DNA of 64,000 bases from Saccharina japonica. Lineage: Eukaryota > Sar > Phaeophyceae > Laminariales > Laminariaceae. Position 1 is the first letter of the stretch. The number at the start of each line of letters is the position of its first letter. Below are positions 1 through 11,469 of the stretch, one piece after another. A program made the translations under genes and the position numbers. The stretch is taken from positions 167,641-231,640 of the forward strand of contig MEHQ01003082.1 of NCBI GenBank assembly GCA_008828725.1. Direction: 5' to 3'. Below the pieces are notes generated by a model. It worked only from the letters and a program-made list of their open reading frames with translations, made no database searches and was not told where the DNA came from.

Positions 1-295
1 GGGACAGGCCCCTTCCCCCTCCCCTGTGTCCAATACCATACGAACGCGAAACCTCGATCGGTGACGTAGGGGGAGAAATTGCCGATTTACTGGTGTAGTT
101 CTTGCCAACGCATTCTAAATCCAAATTGTTTAAGTCAAAATGCTGCCTGCTGTGTCTATATATACACGGTATGAGAGAGTCGTTGTTTCTGTCGAGGGGT
201 TGGTTGTCTGTTGGCTATTATTAATAAAAAAATGACGACCGTTCGCCGACGTCATGCCGCGTTTTTTTGTTGCCGATAAAATAATCTTATAATTT

Positions 296-515
296 ACCCC
301 TACAAACTTATCTCTTCTACGCAGCTGGATTGCTAGCAGCGCAGGACGTGCCTGTCGCATATGGCATTGCAGCGTGGCATTTCTACGTCGTAGTTTTTGT
401 GACCACAGGACTGGTGGCTCTCTAAGATGAAGAATCGGCACAGACACTGACTGGGTGTGCTGGCATGTCGACGGGTAGAATGGACGGTTTAATGTGAAAA
501 ACACACGCAAACGTT
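296..515 (+). repeat. Family B short interspersed repeat
   Basis: The unit contains gcaggacgtgcctgtcgcat, gcattgcagcgtggcat, gtagtttttgtgaccacagg, gaagaatcggcacagacact and tcgacgggtaga, and ends at tttaatgtgaaaaacacacg. The same order recurs in at least eight other places, and a tail of AC repeats suggests retroposition. Confidence 0.75.
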
Positions 516-837
516 TTACATGATGAGCGTGAAGTGCTTGGGTGTGCGTAATCTTTCGAAATCGGATTAGTTTGTTGGTTTGCTTCTGGGGTGGCTACCC
601 CACACAACTACCTATCTGTGCAAGTCTGTGTCGCTGCCGGTCGCTCTCACGCCGGTTGCTGCGATTCGGCGTGTATCCGCTCCTATTGCCATTTGCCATG
701 CTTCCCTGTCTCTGTCTCAGCCGCTCTTGTTTGTATTTCCCTTGTTATTCCATTTTTCATTTTTCCTATATCAATAATTACTTTTCTCTCTGTCGTTGCT
801 GTTTCCGTTTCAATTGATTTCACTTTCTCTTGGTTCG

Positions 838-1010
838 AGAGTACGCTCTGCAAACTCGTACTGCATTGCAGCGTAGTACCTCTAAGCCGTAGATTTGTGA
901 CCATATTTATATATGTGTGTATTGAGTATGACTGGCATCTCTCTAGGGTGAAGAATCGGCACGGACACTGGGTGTGCCGGATGTCGACGGGTAATACATC
1001 ATGTACAGAA
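838..1010 (+). repeat. Family B repeat
   Basis: It shares gcattgcagcgtagtacc, cgtagatttgtgacca, gaagaatcggcacggacact, gggtgtgccggatgtcgacg and a degenerate end. Confidence 0.7.
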
Positions 1011-1021
1011 AGGAAGTGTTC

Positions 1022-1252
1022 ATGTGTGTGTGTGTGTGTGTGTTCTTCACATTAAACCTTCCTTTCTACCCGTCGACATCCAGCACACCCAGTGTCCGTG
1101 CCGATTCTTCATCCTAAAAAGGTACCAGTTCTGTGGTCACAAAACTACGACACAGAGATACTACACTCACTGTAAGCAGAGCAGACAATGCAACGCCATA
1201 TACGACAGGCAAGACCTACCCTGCTAGCAATCCAGGTGCATGCAAGAGAAAA
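1022..1252 (-). repeat. Family B repeat with (GT)n tail
   Basis: A (GT)n run at 1023-1042 (the tail of the reverse copy) is followed by ttcttcacattaaaccttc, tacccgtcgacatccagcac, gtggtcacaaaactacgac and ctgctagcaatccaggtgca. This is the most complete copy and lies head-on to the copy at 838-1010. Confidence 0.78.
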
Positions 1253-1547
1253 AAAGAGAACATACACACCATTTCGACGGGTTGAAATTTCCAAAATTCG
1301 GTATATTGTGAAGAAGACACACACGTGTGTCACAGCAGTTATGAAGTATCGTCAGTACACGGTACGTTGTACGCTGCATGTATGTGGTGCTGTATTTGCC
1401 CCCTGGGGTGTTATTCCACTCCTGAGACGTTTGGAGTTTGGAGCCCGTGCTCTGATCCCGGACTATATGTTGCGCGATTAGTTAATATGAGAACAACAAC
1501 CATCTGTTGATCGATTCTAGAAATACGTCTTCCACTGTCTGTAGAAG

Positions 1548-1650
1548 TCAAGCGCATCCTGCATCAATGCCAAATACGACAGACACGACCTACCCTTCAA
1601 GCAATCCATCTGCTTGAAAGAGGAAAAAAGAAAAAAAAAGAAAACGCGAA
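1548..1650 (-). repeat. Family B repeat, partial
   Basis: Only the 5' end of the unit is present: tgccaaatacgacagacacg, acctacccttcaagcaatcc and gaaagaggaaaaaag. Confidence 0.6.
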
Positions 1651-1701
1651 AAGCGAAAACGAAAAAGTCAATAATTCAAGTAATATTGGTACAATGCATG
1701 C

Positions 1702-2085
1702 CGGTCGCCCCGGTGGTCTAACTGGTAGCCACGAAGCCTGAAGGCCCAGATGTCGAGGGTTCGATTCTCCCCACCGTGGAGGTTTTTATACTCAAATGAC
1801 ACCGTCTGCCGAGAGCGCATGTTATAGCGTGGGTAAGCAAAATTCGACGAGAGTTGACGAGGGAAGAAAGTGCTGAAATCTTCTCGCGATAAAAACCAAG
1901 GCAAGAACCGTAGTGGGGGTGGAGGGAGAGGAGCCTACTTTGTGACCCTGGATCTGAGTTACGACTAGGGAGGAGAGAGAAAGGAAGGGCGAAGATAATA
2001 AATGGGAAGGACAAAAAAAAAAAAAAAAAAATGGGAAAAAAAAAAAAAAAAAAAAATGGGAAAAAAAAAAAAAAAAAAAAATGGG

Positions 2086-2113
<28 letters not shown>
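1702..2113 (+). mobile_element. tRNA-derived SINE (family A), full copy
   Basis: The head reads GTCGCCCCGGTGGTCTAACTGG (A-box-like) and GAGGGTTCGATTCTCCCC (B-box-like), as in a tRNA. A body follows with agcgcatgttatagcgtggg, gacgagggaagaaagtgctg and atctgagttacgactaggga, then a tail from about 2008. The tail contains A-tracts interrupted by repeated ATGGG. Confidence 0.85.
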
Positions 2114-2116
<3 letters not shown>

Positions 2117-2270
2117 CAGCGTACTCTTAGAGTATCAGTGTCGCAGTTTTGTTACCACAGAAGAACTGGTACCTCTCTAGGATGAACACTCGGCACTGGG
2201 GCATTCAATGTGCTGGTTGTCAAAGCGTAGAAAGGACGGATTCATGTGAATAACACACACAGGAAGTATA
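2113..2270 (+). repeat. Family B repeat
   Basis: It directly follows the SINE tail: attgcagcgtactctta, gcagttttgttaccacag, actggtacctctctaggatg and ggattcatgtgaataacacac. Confidence 0.72.
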
Positions 2271-2289
2271 AAATATCTCCCCCCAGTCG

Positions 2290-3202
2290 TAAAACAAACA
2301 TATCCGTGAGTTGGAATCACGGGTGCGTGAAGTAGGTCGTGAATTAATATGTGTTTGTTTTGGCAAAATCGTAAATTGATTCACCCGCTCGCAGCATGTC
2401 TCAAAAGGCGTAACACTACGAGTAGCGTGCGTCTAGCAAGCCCAACCCGAGATGCCAGCCGATAGAGTGGGTATAGCAAGCGGAGTGTGATGCCAGCCGA
2501 CGACTCAAGAGACCGACGAAACGTCCTCCGCTTAAAAATAGTGCAAGTAACAAAATATAGTAGGGAACGGGCAGGAGCACATGTTGTGACCACAGATCTC
2601 ACGACTATTAATAGGGCGGATAGAGAAACAAAGAAAAGGACACTAATCGACAAGACGAAATATGTAAACAACGATTGGAAACAATACGTAACGACTCGTA
2701 CTCTCGTACTACTCTGGCGTATAGCAGTACCATATTTACGTTGATAGTATTATATATATATACCAGTACTTACGAAGGGTATGTGACACCAGGTACGTAT
2801 ATAATGAAGCATTTTTCACGATCAGTTACTTCAAAATATGGTATGTTCTATAGTATTATAGTACAGGTGGGAGATCATACATTTCCTCAAAGCCCATCGT
2901 TGCAAGCTTGGTTCGTAGTTTCGCACTTTTCATTTTCATGTTATGAATATTAATAGTTGACGGTTGGCTCTATGGCTTCAATCCCGGAATAAACGCATAG
3001 CACGCGCGAACGGCTTATTATAAAATCGAGTAGTAACTACCAGGCTCCTAGTACATCACGAAACCTACACCAATACCACAAATAACACATAGAACAAAAA
3101 TTCTACGCAGCTCCCAAAGTTGAGTATCTACTATTCAATCGGTTGAACTCACAGCTGACGTATTTATAATAATTTTATTTCATCCCGGGGAATTTTGCGT
3201 TA
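2290..3202. other. Gene-free stretch
   Basis: No gene is recognised. A short imperfect tandem repeat (tagcaagc...gatgccagccga, period about 42) lies at 2430-2505. The rest is AT-rich unique sequence. Confidence 0.5.
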
Positions 3203-3529
3203 TTTTTTATTTTTTTATGTTTTCCTTCCCAAATATTATCTTCGCACTTCCGTCATTCTCCCTCCCTAGTCGTAACTTAGATCCGGGGTCACAAAGTAGT
3301 CTCTCGCTCCTCCCCCACTACGGTTCTTGCCTTGGTTTTTATCGCGAGAAGGTTTCAGCACTTACTTTCTTCCCTCGTCAAATTTCGTCGAATTTTGCTT
3401 ACCGACGCTATAATATGCGCTCTCGACAGTCGGTGTCATTTGCGAATACAAACCTCCATGGGGAGAATCGAACCCTCGACATCCGGCCCTACAGGCTTCG
3501 TGGCTACCATTTAGACTACCGGGGCGATA
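3203..3529 (-). mobile_element. SINE family A, near-full copy
   Basis: This is the same unit in reverse: a T-rich tail at 3203-3218, the body through agtcgtaac and cactacggttcttgcc, and the tRNA-like head near 3460-3529 (rc of ggggagaatcgaaccctcga and ggggcgat). Confidence 0.83.
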
Positions 3530-3599
3530 TACGAAGACAACTCCATACGAATAACCGGGCGGTTGTGTTACCGGCGTTGGAGCCACAACCATAACTAAT

Positions 3600-4972
3600 T
3601 CCTGATCCCAGTATATAAGTTCCCTTCTTCCCCTCGCTGCCTCGGCAAAGTTTTTGCTTTGGCATGGCCCATAGCGAGGGGGGGGGTCTTTCTAGCGAGC
3701 AAGGCTAGGCTCACCCTCAAGCGGACCGATACCTTCTTGCTGCTGCGCACCCGCCGCGAAGCGTGTGCAGCGGTAGAGTTGGATCGGCACTGGTGCGTTA
3801 GGCGCAAAACTTCAGATGCACGGGCCTTTTTGGCCGTCGGTGTAGACAGCAATGTCCATCTCACTTTTTTGCGCGGAGGCAGACGCCATCAGAAAGGTGG
3901 ACGGACACTACGTACACAGCCCTAGGTGTGTTTGCTAGAGGGAGCTGTACTGTCTCAGTAACCTGGCTTCGCCATCAAAGGAGGAGGGAGCGTGTGGCGA
4001 CGAGCTGTTGTTGGACTGGTCAATCCCTTCAGCGCGAGAATTTTTATTTCCCAGACCAAGCACCCTGAGTGCAACGAGGGAGAAAGCGAGGAGCCGACTG
4101 GGAAGGACAGCAACGAGAGCGTGTACGGACGGAGCGGGTCGAGTGTGGTCGTGCTAGGACTGGCCGAGCGGCACCGGAGCGGCGCGCCTGAGCAGCAGCA
4201 CAGCAGCGCGCCGGCGCAGCAGCACAGCAGCGCACAGGAGAAGCGATCCGGAGCACGGACGACATCGACCCGTGACGGACGAACATTTTTGTTTTTCTGT
4301 TTTCTGTTGACAAATTCTTCGCTTTTTCCCCCGAATGTTGTTGTTGGGTCGGTGTAGATGACGTCACTGGTTTTGTAGAGAGACGCGGCAGAGATGGCGC
4401 GGACACCCCGGGTGCCTTCATTGTGTGCCTGATCGTGGAAGACCCCTTCAATGTGGAACGATTCCTAATCAGTGTCGATGTTTATAATGCTGTGCCTAAC
4501 ACAGACCGTTCAGGATAGATTCGGGTAATTGTCAATGGACATGATGGCTTTGGTTGGCTGTTCTTTTTCACTTTGTGCCCGCGGACTGTCATTCTGGCAG
4601 CACTTCAGACAGCAGCTGCGTGCTCCATCTTGTTCCCACGCCTACCGTTTGTTTTTGTACAGACAGCACTTCAGACAGTAGTTACGCTGTAGTCGGCAAA
4701 TTCATTGGTAAAGAGTGGGAGGGGGGGCGATGCTGCTGTAGTCGAATGGAGATTGCGGGCGTGTAGTTCAGTTTTGGACACGCATAACATGCTGTAGGGA
4801 TTTTAGGTGTACCTCTTCGGACTTGTGTATCATTTCCCTGCTAAGTGTACGTGTTCTTTAGGATTCTCTGATGGCTCTAGCACTTTTGTGACCACGGGCC
4901 GTGATCTTGCTAGATCAGACTATAGGGATTAGCAACTGAAACGAGTTTAATGTGAAGATAACAACAACAACA
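3600..4972 (+). repeat. Family C repeat, longer copy, (AAC)n tail
   Basis: From about 4323 to 4972 it is a close copy of 12935-13601, ending gtttaatgtgaagataacaa with AAC repeats. The 5' part (3600-4322), with GC-rich sequence and a CAG/CAC-rich stretch near 4192-4240, is absent from the other copy. This is the pattern expected of a retroelement with 5'-truncated copies, although the true 5' boundary is unknown. A reading frame shared with the second copy is disrupted here near 4507 (an extra base) and by a stop. Confidence 0.65.
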
Positions 4973-5055
4973 AGACAGTTGTTTGGGTCCATACAAGAAG
5001 TGAGTTTGTTTCGTGTGTTTCTTCATCCTGTAGTTCTTTACGGCATATGACACGC

Positions 5056-5432
5056 GTATCACCCCGGTGATCCAACAGGTATCGCCACGAACCCTGTTAG
5101 GCTGGAAGTCGAGGGTTCGAGTCTACGTAGGGAGATTGTTATTCCCAGATGACACCAACTGACTACGAGTACTGCTGTCGAGGGCGCATATTATAGCGTG
5201 GGTAAGCAAAACTCGACGAGGAGAGTTGACGAGGGAAGAATGTGCTGAACTCTTCTCACTTGCTTCTCATGGTGAAAAAGCAAGGCAAGAACCGTACGTA
5301 GTGGGGGAGGTGGTAGAAAGGCCTGCTTTGTGACCATGTTAGGATCTCAGTTACGACTACTGTAGGAAGGAGAGAGAAAGGAACGACGAAGATGATAAAT
5401 GGAATGAAAATATATATATAATTAAATATATA
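5056..5432 (+). mobile_element. SINE family A, full copy
   Basis: The head is CACCCCGGTGATCCAACAGG and gtcgagggttcgagtctacg. The body matches other copies, with a short duplication around the Tyr-rich part, and the tail degenerates to an AT-rich stretch (aaatggaatgaaaatatata). Confidence 0.8.
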
Positions 5433-6532
5433 TTTATGTATGTATATATGCGCGAAATTTAACGTATCTGAATACATCGGAGACCATTTTTCATCCGGCG
5501 TGGTGGTGGGGCGTGCACACCACGGTACAGAGGTATGGCGCCCGAACGGCCTTCATTGTTGCGCCTGCTCCAGCCTAGCTGCTCGCCATTAATCACGGGA
5601 ACGGTTTCCCGCCGAGTCATATGTAATAGACGATGGAATCTGGCAGAAAACAAAACGCTAAAACAAACGGCAACCGTTGCTGTTTATTTTGCGTTCAGTT
5701 TCATTAGAATCACGCACATCAGGCAAAAGCCACTGTGGCAGTAGTATATAGAACTTCCCACGATTCAATTCGTTCACTTTGCGGTCGTAATGAACGATGG
5801 TTTCTGTTTTTCAAAGTATGTCAGTGTGGCCGTGCGCCTGCCATCAGACGTATATACCGTACCAGGTACCAGGTACCTGGATAATATGTTGGTACTATTA
5901 ATACGATATCACCTGTAATACAGCACAGACGAACTCGGAGCACAACCATCTGAAAAAAAATCGTAGCGGTTAAACTCGTTCCGCTTTGTGAACAGCAGGT
6001 ATCATCTCTCTTCATATTTGTTGAGGTTTTAATTGCCGTAAGTTGTTGTGTTGTGGTGCTGCTTTACCTCTATTCGAATAGAGTCACAAGAACGCCGTGC
6101 TTTATAAATATTATCAGTTTTTTTTTCGTAGTACATCACAACTACTTGGTATTAATAATATACGATTTGCATAGGATGCAGTTCCCTCTACGATGATATG
6201 CTGGTGATAGCGACGTACACTGCTGACACGTACGAGTATAATGTATGTATGTGTGTGAGCCTGTGTGAGCCGACCAACATGTTTCCGCCTAAGTTCCACA
6301 AATACCCCGTTGGGAGCTGAACACACGATTCCAACAGCAGCAGCGCTACTCGTGGTGTTATACAGCACCAGCAGCGGTACAACAGCAAAGCAGTGAATCA
6401 GACATATATATATATATATTTCTACACCCGAGCACCAACCCCTGAGGTGCTTCTTCTTGTTTTATCCGGCGATATACACTTCGCGATATATATACTTCGT
6501 ATACATACATATCCTTTACGTGTGTATTCGTT
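5433..6532. other. Gene-free stretch
   Basis: It contains AT microsatellites at 5407-5445 and 6401-6420 and no convincing gene or repeat family. The small open frames lack coding character. Confidence 0.5.
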
Positions 6533-6760
6533 TTTTCGCGTCCCGTTCATCCCCTTTGCCCTTCTTTTTCTTTCTCCCTCTTTAGTCTTAGCCCAGATCC
6601 AATGGCAATAAGTACTGTAGCCTATTCTCCGTCCCCACTACGCTACGCGCCTTGTACGGCACGTTTATGCCGAGAGGATTTCAGCCCTTATTTTCCTCGT
6701 CGAAACTCGCCGAGTTCTGCCTACCCACGCCACGAAGTAGGCTCTCAGTAAAGCTATATA
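6533..6760 (-). mobile_element. SINE family A, fragment lacking the tRNA head
   Basis: Reverse body sequences are recognisable: ttcatcccctttgcccttct, agtcttagcccagatcc and gaggatttcagccctta. The region is diverged, and no A-box/B-box head follows. Confidence 0.6.
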
Positions 6761-6845
6761 CAGTACTATATATGTATCATAAATATTTTCCCGTGATTAC
6801 AAGTCGATCACACTTCGAACGGAAACTAATGAAGCACGTGCTGAA

Positions 6846-7361
6846 CCGGTCACCCGGGTGGGCTAGCACGCCACCACGAAACCTGCTAAAGTCAATATCG
6901 TGAGTTCGAGCACCCCCGAGTGCATGCTCGTACGTGGGGATTGTTTCTCGCAAAACCATACATTGACTAGCGGAAAGCGCGAAAGCGTGAGTCAGCAAAA
7001 ATTCGATGAAATCGACGAGCGTTGCAAAGGCTGAACCCTCTTTGCTATAAAAATCAAGGCAAGAACCGTACAGTACCGGCCCGCTCATAAGAAACCAGAA
7101 ATAGGGCTTAGGCTGACTTTCTTATTAGAGGAAGTGGTGTGTCCCACACTAACTTCAGTATAATAGCTGTCGACTTTCTTTATTCCCCGTAATGTTTAGG
7201 CTGAGTTTGTTGTGGGGCACTTTCTTGTGAGAGGGTCGGTAGTGTAGTATCATAGGGGAAGAGGGAGAGGAGCCTACTTTGTGACCCCAAATCTGAGTTA
7301 CGACTAGGGAGGGAGAAAGACAGAAGTGCGAAGATTTTTAATGGGATGAGAAAAAAAACGT
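6846..7361 (+). mobile_element. SINE family A, subtype II, interrupted by a MITE
   Basis: The head is CGGTCACCCGGGTGGGCTAG and atcgtgagttcgagcaccc. The body has the subtype-II segment gactagcggaaagcgcgaaa. It is interrupted at 7069-7246 by a family-E MITE and resumes with gaagagggagaggagcctac, ending in an A-rich tail at about 7361. Confidence 0.8.
7069..7246. mobile_element. MITE family E inserted in a SINE
   Basis: The left end cagtaccggcccgctcataa and the right end (reversed) cactaccgaccctctcacaa are inverted repeats. SINE sequence continues on both sides (aagaaccgta / ggggaagagggagag), with a TA at each junction. Confidence 0.65.
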
Positions 7362-7442
7362 TCACATGTGCAATACTGGTATCAGGTACAGCATAATACG
7401 ACAGGTCTAAGCTACCACTACTGCTGTACTGATGTACGAGCT

Positions 7443-8177
7443 GGGCCAGCCATAAAACGGATTTTCTGTCGTGAGCTTCTAGCGCCGCCAATTTTGCGAG
7501 TTAGACTTAGAAATTTGGCAGAGATGTTCCTGACATGTTATTGGAGATGCAAAAAAAAAAACAGTATATGAACTTTTCTTAACTTAAAAACAAAACGACT
7601 CGATTTCGCCGAGATATCCGCGAAAACCCAAAAGTACCAAAAATTATGTTTTTTTACCAGATTTCGACGCTAATTCCACATGACAGCTAAAATAATCGCC
7701 ATTCCCGATCGAGCTGAAAATTGGTGTAGACAATGCTTGAGACACAAGGAGACGATCGATGTCAGTTGCATTGCCCAATTCATCACCCATCAAGAGATAT
7801 AACAAAAAAAACGATTCAGTACTGAAAACAAGTAATTACGAAAACGGCAGTTTTACTGCGATGCCCCGCTCAATTTTTCGCTTTTCGAACTGATTTTTTC
7901 ACCACGTATTTGAAACACACATGCAAATGTACTCCGTGTCATCCCTTCTTTGTATTCTTTTTTTCGGACTAGTTATGACCACTTTTTCATTTTTACGGAT
8001 CGTTGGATCGGTCATATATCCTGGGGGGGGGGGGAAATAAAAAAAGGGATGGCATCGAAAAGGTTGGTTGGTACATAAGGAACACCGTGTCAAAACATCA
8101 CGTCAAAACACGCATTATTGAGCGGGGCATAGCCGATCGACTGTTCTAGCAGAGTCTTGGCTGGCCCAGCTCGTACA
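7443..8177. mobile_element. Inverted-repeat DNA element F
   Basis: Perfect 20 bp terminal inverted repeats, tgtacgagctgggccagcca, lie at 7443-7462 and 8158-8177. A second inner pair, atgccccgctcaat, lies at 7861-7874 and 8117-8130. There is no transposase-like frame, so it is a non-autonomous element. Confidence 0.6.
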
Positions 8178-8337
8178 CAGAGCAGATATCTTTCAGTTCG
8201 CTTGTTCCTTACAGTCAGTATATACCATGAAATTATGAAATTATATAAACTTTGTATACCGTTTTATCTGGGGAGGTGGGTACGCAGTATTGGCGGACAC
8301 CTACAGCCTACAGTACTTGTATGCAGTATACTAGCTG

Positions 8338-8628
8338 TACCGGCCCGCTCGTAAGAAAGTGAACCTACAAGAAAGTCAGCCTGAGAAAAACAAAAAATGA
8401 AAGCTCCCATCCTGGTCAGTGCATAAGCCTTAAGAAAGTGACCCCTTCCTGTGGCTGGCCTAGGCCCAAAAGCTACCATTCATTGAACACTATTAATACT
8501 AAGGCAAACGTCTTCTCGGGAATTAAAATAAGAAAGCGCATCATGAGAAAGTGTGATTTCGCGCGCGTCCAGAATGAGAAAGTCAGCCTGAGCCCGATTT
8601 CAGGTTTCTTGTCACAGGGCCGGTACTG
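8338..8628. mobile_element. MITE family E
   Basis: The left end is taccggcccgctcgtaagaa and the right end (reversed) cagtaccggccctgtgacaa. The subterminal gaaagtcagcctgag occurs near both ends. It is larger than the copy at 7.07 kb because of extra internal sequence. Confidence 0.6.
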
Positions 8629-8639
8629 TGTAACGATTT

Positions 8640-9500
8640 AGGCGTAGGTTCACACAGGGGAAGTACAGTAGTCGATGCGGCTCGGCTTGTTACTTGAAAC
8701 GATACGGGTGTTATAGACTATGTTGGGTAGAATACCTCCTGAGTAACATAGTTTACTCAAACTATGATCTACAGAGTAGCAGTACGTACCGCACTCCCTT
8801 TGGTACTGACCGTCTTCTTCCAACATTAACATCGTACTGACATAGAGTAGGCGTCCTGTGTTGCTTTCTGTTGTATCACTGATGATGTGCTTTGTTCGTT
8901 GTGCGTATCGTTTTCCCGGTCGCACATACAAGCGTCGCGTCTCCGGTGATCGTGTGTCTGTAACCGGATACTTTGTACTGTACACATTTGGGCAGGCCTA
9001 CGTAGCTGCGGCAGCAAGTGTCTCGAGAGGGTCTTAACCAGAGTGCTGTGTTGCAGCAAGTATCTGGAAGTTGTTTTCAGAGAGTATCATATACGATTTT
9101 GTTTGCAATCAGAACGAAAGGACCGAATTTTGCAAGGAATATTGCGGTAGTTTGGCCGCATTGTTGATTGTTTAGGCGGCCTTCGAAGCAGCAGCAGCAG
9201 CTGTGTATGTAGATTGTAGATTGTGATTACCATTGAAAGAGTGCCAGATACATACATACAGGCATATCTACCTACGCACCACCACTCACTGGTATACCGG
9301 TGGTACGGTGTTTTCGGCAACCAAAAGGAAAATAGACTATCAATACATTGTTGGTACTCTGTATTTTGGCCTGTGTACCGCATGATACAGCATGAATAAC
9401 ACGGGAGAAAGCACACCCCACTTAGATACGACACCCCCTTACATGAGCACACCCGGTGATATATTGTTTAGGCTGTTTTTTTATCGTCGGTTTATCACCG
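8640..9500. other. Gene-free stretch
   Basis: Unique-looking sequence with a minus-strand open frame at 9087-9452 whose composition (Cys/Arg/Tyr mix) does not look coding. Nothing is recognised. Confidence 0.45.
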
Positions 9501-9504
9501 GGGG

Positions 9505-9824
9505 TACGAGGGCGTCCCGAAAAGTAATTTTTCGACACCTAACTATCTAAAATGGTCAGAATGGAAAAACACTAAGAAGAGCACTGTAATCGCTGCACGA
9601 TTTAGAACAAAACAAGTTTTTTCATCACTTGGTTTTAAAGACCCCGGGGGGGGTTCTTCAAAACCAAGTGATTGGTTTTTGGAATTTTTCAAAAAACTAA
9701 AGTTGAAAAAACTTGTTTGGTGCTAAATCGTCCAGGGATCACAGTGCTCCGATTGTTTTTCTATTCTGGCCATTTTAGATAGTTAGGTGTCGACAAAATA
9801 CTTTCCGGACGCCCCTGGGGGGTA
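9505..9824. mobile_element. Foldback MITE G (mariner-like ends)
   Basis: The element is nearly palindromic over its full length. cgacacctaactatctaaaa on the left matches the reverse of ttttagatagttaggtgtcg on the right, and gttttttcatcacttggttt mirrors aaccaagtgattggtttttg, around a G-rich centre near 9645. The ends follow TA and read GGGCGTCC, like many Tc1/mariner-type ends. Confidence 0.65.
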
Positions 9825-10400
9825 CATTAAATACCACACCCCCTATACAGAAGTATGCCTGAAAACAGCATCAAACGCCAAAATTATCACATCGCCTGGT
9901 GGATACCATTCATGCACAACACTTGATACTATCCCTCCTACTGCCGTGTCTTACGCCCCAACAACCAGCGCCGGGTTATTAACACTGCGTAGGATGGATA
10001 TATCTCTTGATTAGTGGTATTGAGGGGGTGGGTATACAGTAGTACCGCTCCTTATGTAGCAATTATCACTTGCCGTTAGCACACCCCCTCAATACAACAT
10101 CCCCTCGATACCACACCCCCTCGTCACCACACACCCTAGCTGTGGGGCTACGGTGCATGGTGATTATCACCGGGGATACGCTAGATACCACACCCCCCTT
10201 CAACATCACTCGAAAGGGATGCGTGGTCAACGGTCAAATGACTAAGGCAAGCAACAAATGAGTACGCCCCCCCCCGCCCCCTACAACAGCAAACACGGTG
10301 ATAATATTTTTGAACGCTTTAATCCGTGTTATACGGTTTGCACACCTTCAATACTGTCTATCGATTATTTATGCTGGTACCAAATACACAAACGTACCAC
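9825..10400. repeat. Region of repeated ataccacaccccct motifs
   Basis: Variants of ataccacacccccT, catcccctcgataccacac and acaccctagctg recur between 9830 and 10280. Tatcaccggg occurs both here and at 9493. It is probably a decayed tandem array; no gene is seen. Confidence 0.45.
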
Positions 10401-10406
10401 ATACAG

Positions 10407-10574
10407 TACAGGACACCAACGAAGAGACAGGAATTATGGTCCAGGCTGGATTTCTTAATTGAGAGAGGGTGCTTTCCTAACTAATTTCAAGATAAAGACT
10501 ACCTAATTTATTTATTTTCTCTCATTCTCAGCCTGGCTTTCTAATTTGTCTGTTTCTTATTCGGTGTCCTGGTA
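10407..10574. mobile_element. MITE family D
   Basis: The element is about 168 bp with imperfect terminal inverted repeats starting at a TA. The left end is tacaggacaccaacgaagag; the right end, reversed, is taccaggacaccgaataaga. Internally it shares ttcttaattgagagagggtg and atttcaagataaagacta with the other copies. Confidence 0.65.
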
Positions 10575-10576
10575 CT

Positions 10577-10908
10577 CTGTTTTTTTTTTTTTTTTTTCGT
10601 CCATCCCCTTTATTATCTTCGCACTTCCGTCTTTCTCCCTCCCTAGTCGTAACTCAGATCCGGGGTCACAAACTAGGCTCCTCTCTCTCCTCCCCCACTA
10701 CGGTTCTTGCCTTGCATTTTTATCGCGAGAAGATTTCAGCACTTTCTTCCGTCGTCAACTCTCGTCGATTTTTGCTTACCCACGCTATAATATGCGCTCT
10801 CGACAGACGGTGTCATTGGAGAATAAAAACCTCCATGGGGAGAATCGAACCTTCGACATCCGCGCCTTCAGGCTTCGTGGCTACCAGTTAGACCACCGGG
10901 GCGACCGA
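10577..10908 (-). mobile_element. SINE family A, full copy
   Basis: A T-tract (10578-10597) is followed by the complete body and the head (rc of ggggagaatcgaaccttcg and accaccggggcgacc). It abuts a family-D MITE. Confidence 0.85.
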
Positions 10909-10936
10909 CAAGTATACGGTACCTGGTACGTACACA

Positions 10937-11053
10937 CTTTTTTTTTGTCCATCCCATTCATTATCTTCACCCTTCTTTTCTCTCTCCATCGTTTTCAGTC
11001 ATAACTCAGATCCGGGGTCACTACGTACGCTCTTCTTCCCCCAACCCACTACG
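10937..11053 (-). mobile_element. SINE family A, 3' fragment
   Basis: A T-tract and about 100 bp of 3' body (tcattatcttcacccttct, cagtcataactcagatccgg) lie just beyond the previous copy. The copy is 5'-truncated, consistent with reverse-transcription insertion. Confidence 0.75.
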
Positions 11054-11469
11054 GGATAATACATAACAGTTGCATGTATGCATAATACTTATTAGTTGCT
11101 CTACACGGCAATAAATAATGGTTGAAGACGCCTGCTATTATTAGCAATAGGTACAGCGTCGAGGCTTGATGCAAAAAAAGATTTGATGTCAAGAATACAC
11201 ACATGTTCGTAAACATGTGGATCCCAAGAAGCCGAAGGAAAAATGGGGGTGAGATCAACTGATGACGGGCGGAAGTCACGGATCCTCCGACCCAAAGAGC
11301 TACAGTACATTCCTGGCCTAGCCGACGGGTGTATACAACATAAACAATGACGCAAACCTATACCGCTCGCTTTTCTTGCCACATTGTCCTCTGAAGCCAT
11401 TGATCATTCCAACGGAAAACCACGGGCAAGTAGTGCTTGTTCCTGGTAAGAACTTAGATATGATACATC

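Noticed and set aside
1745..1780. Functional tRNA gene at the SINE heads
   Set aside because: The A-box and B-box are present, but the cloverleaf is imperfect and each is fused to a repeat body with an A-rich tail. They are SINE heads, not tRNA genes.
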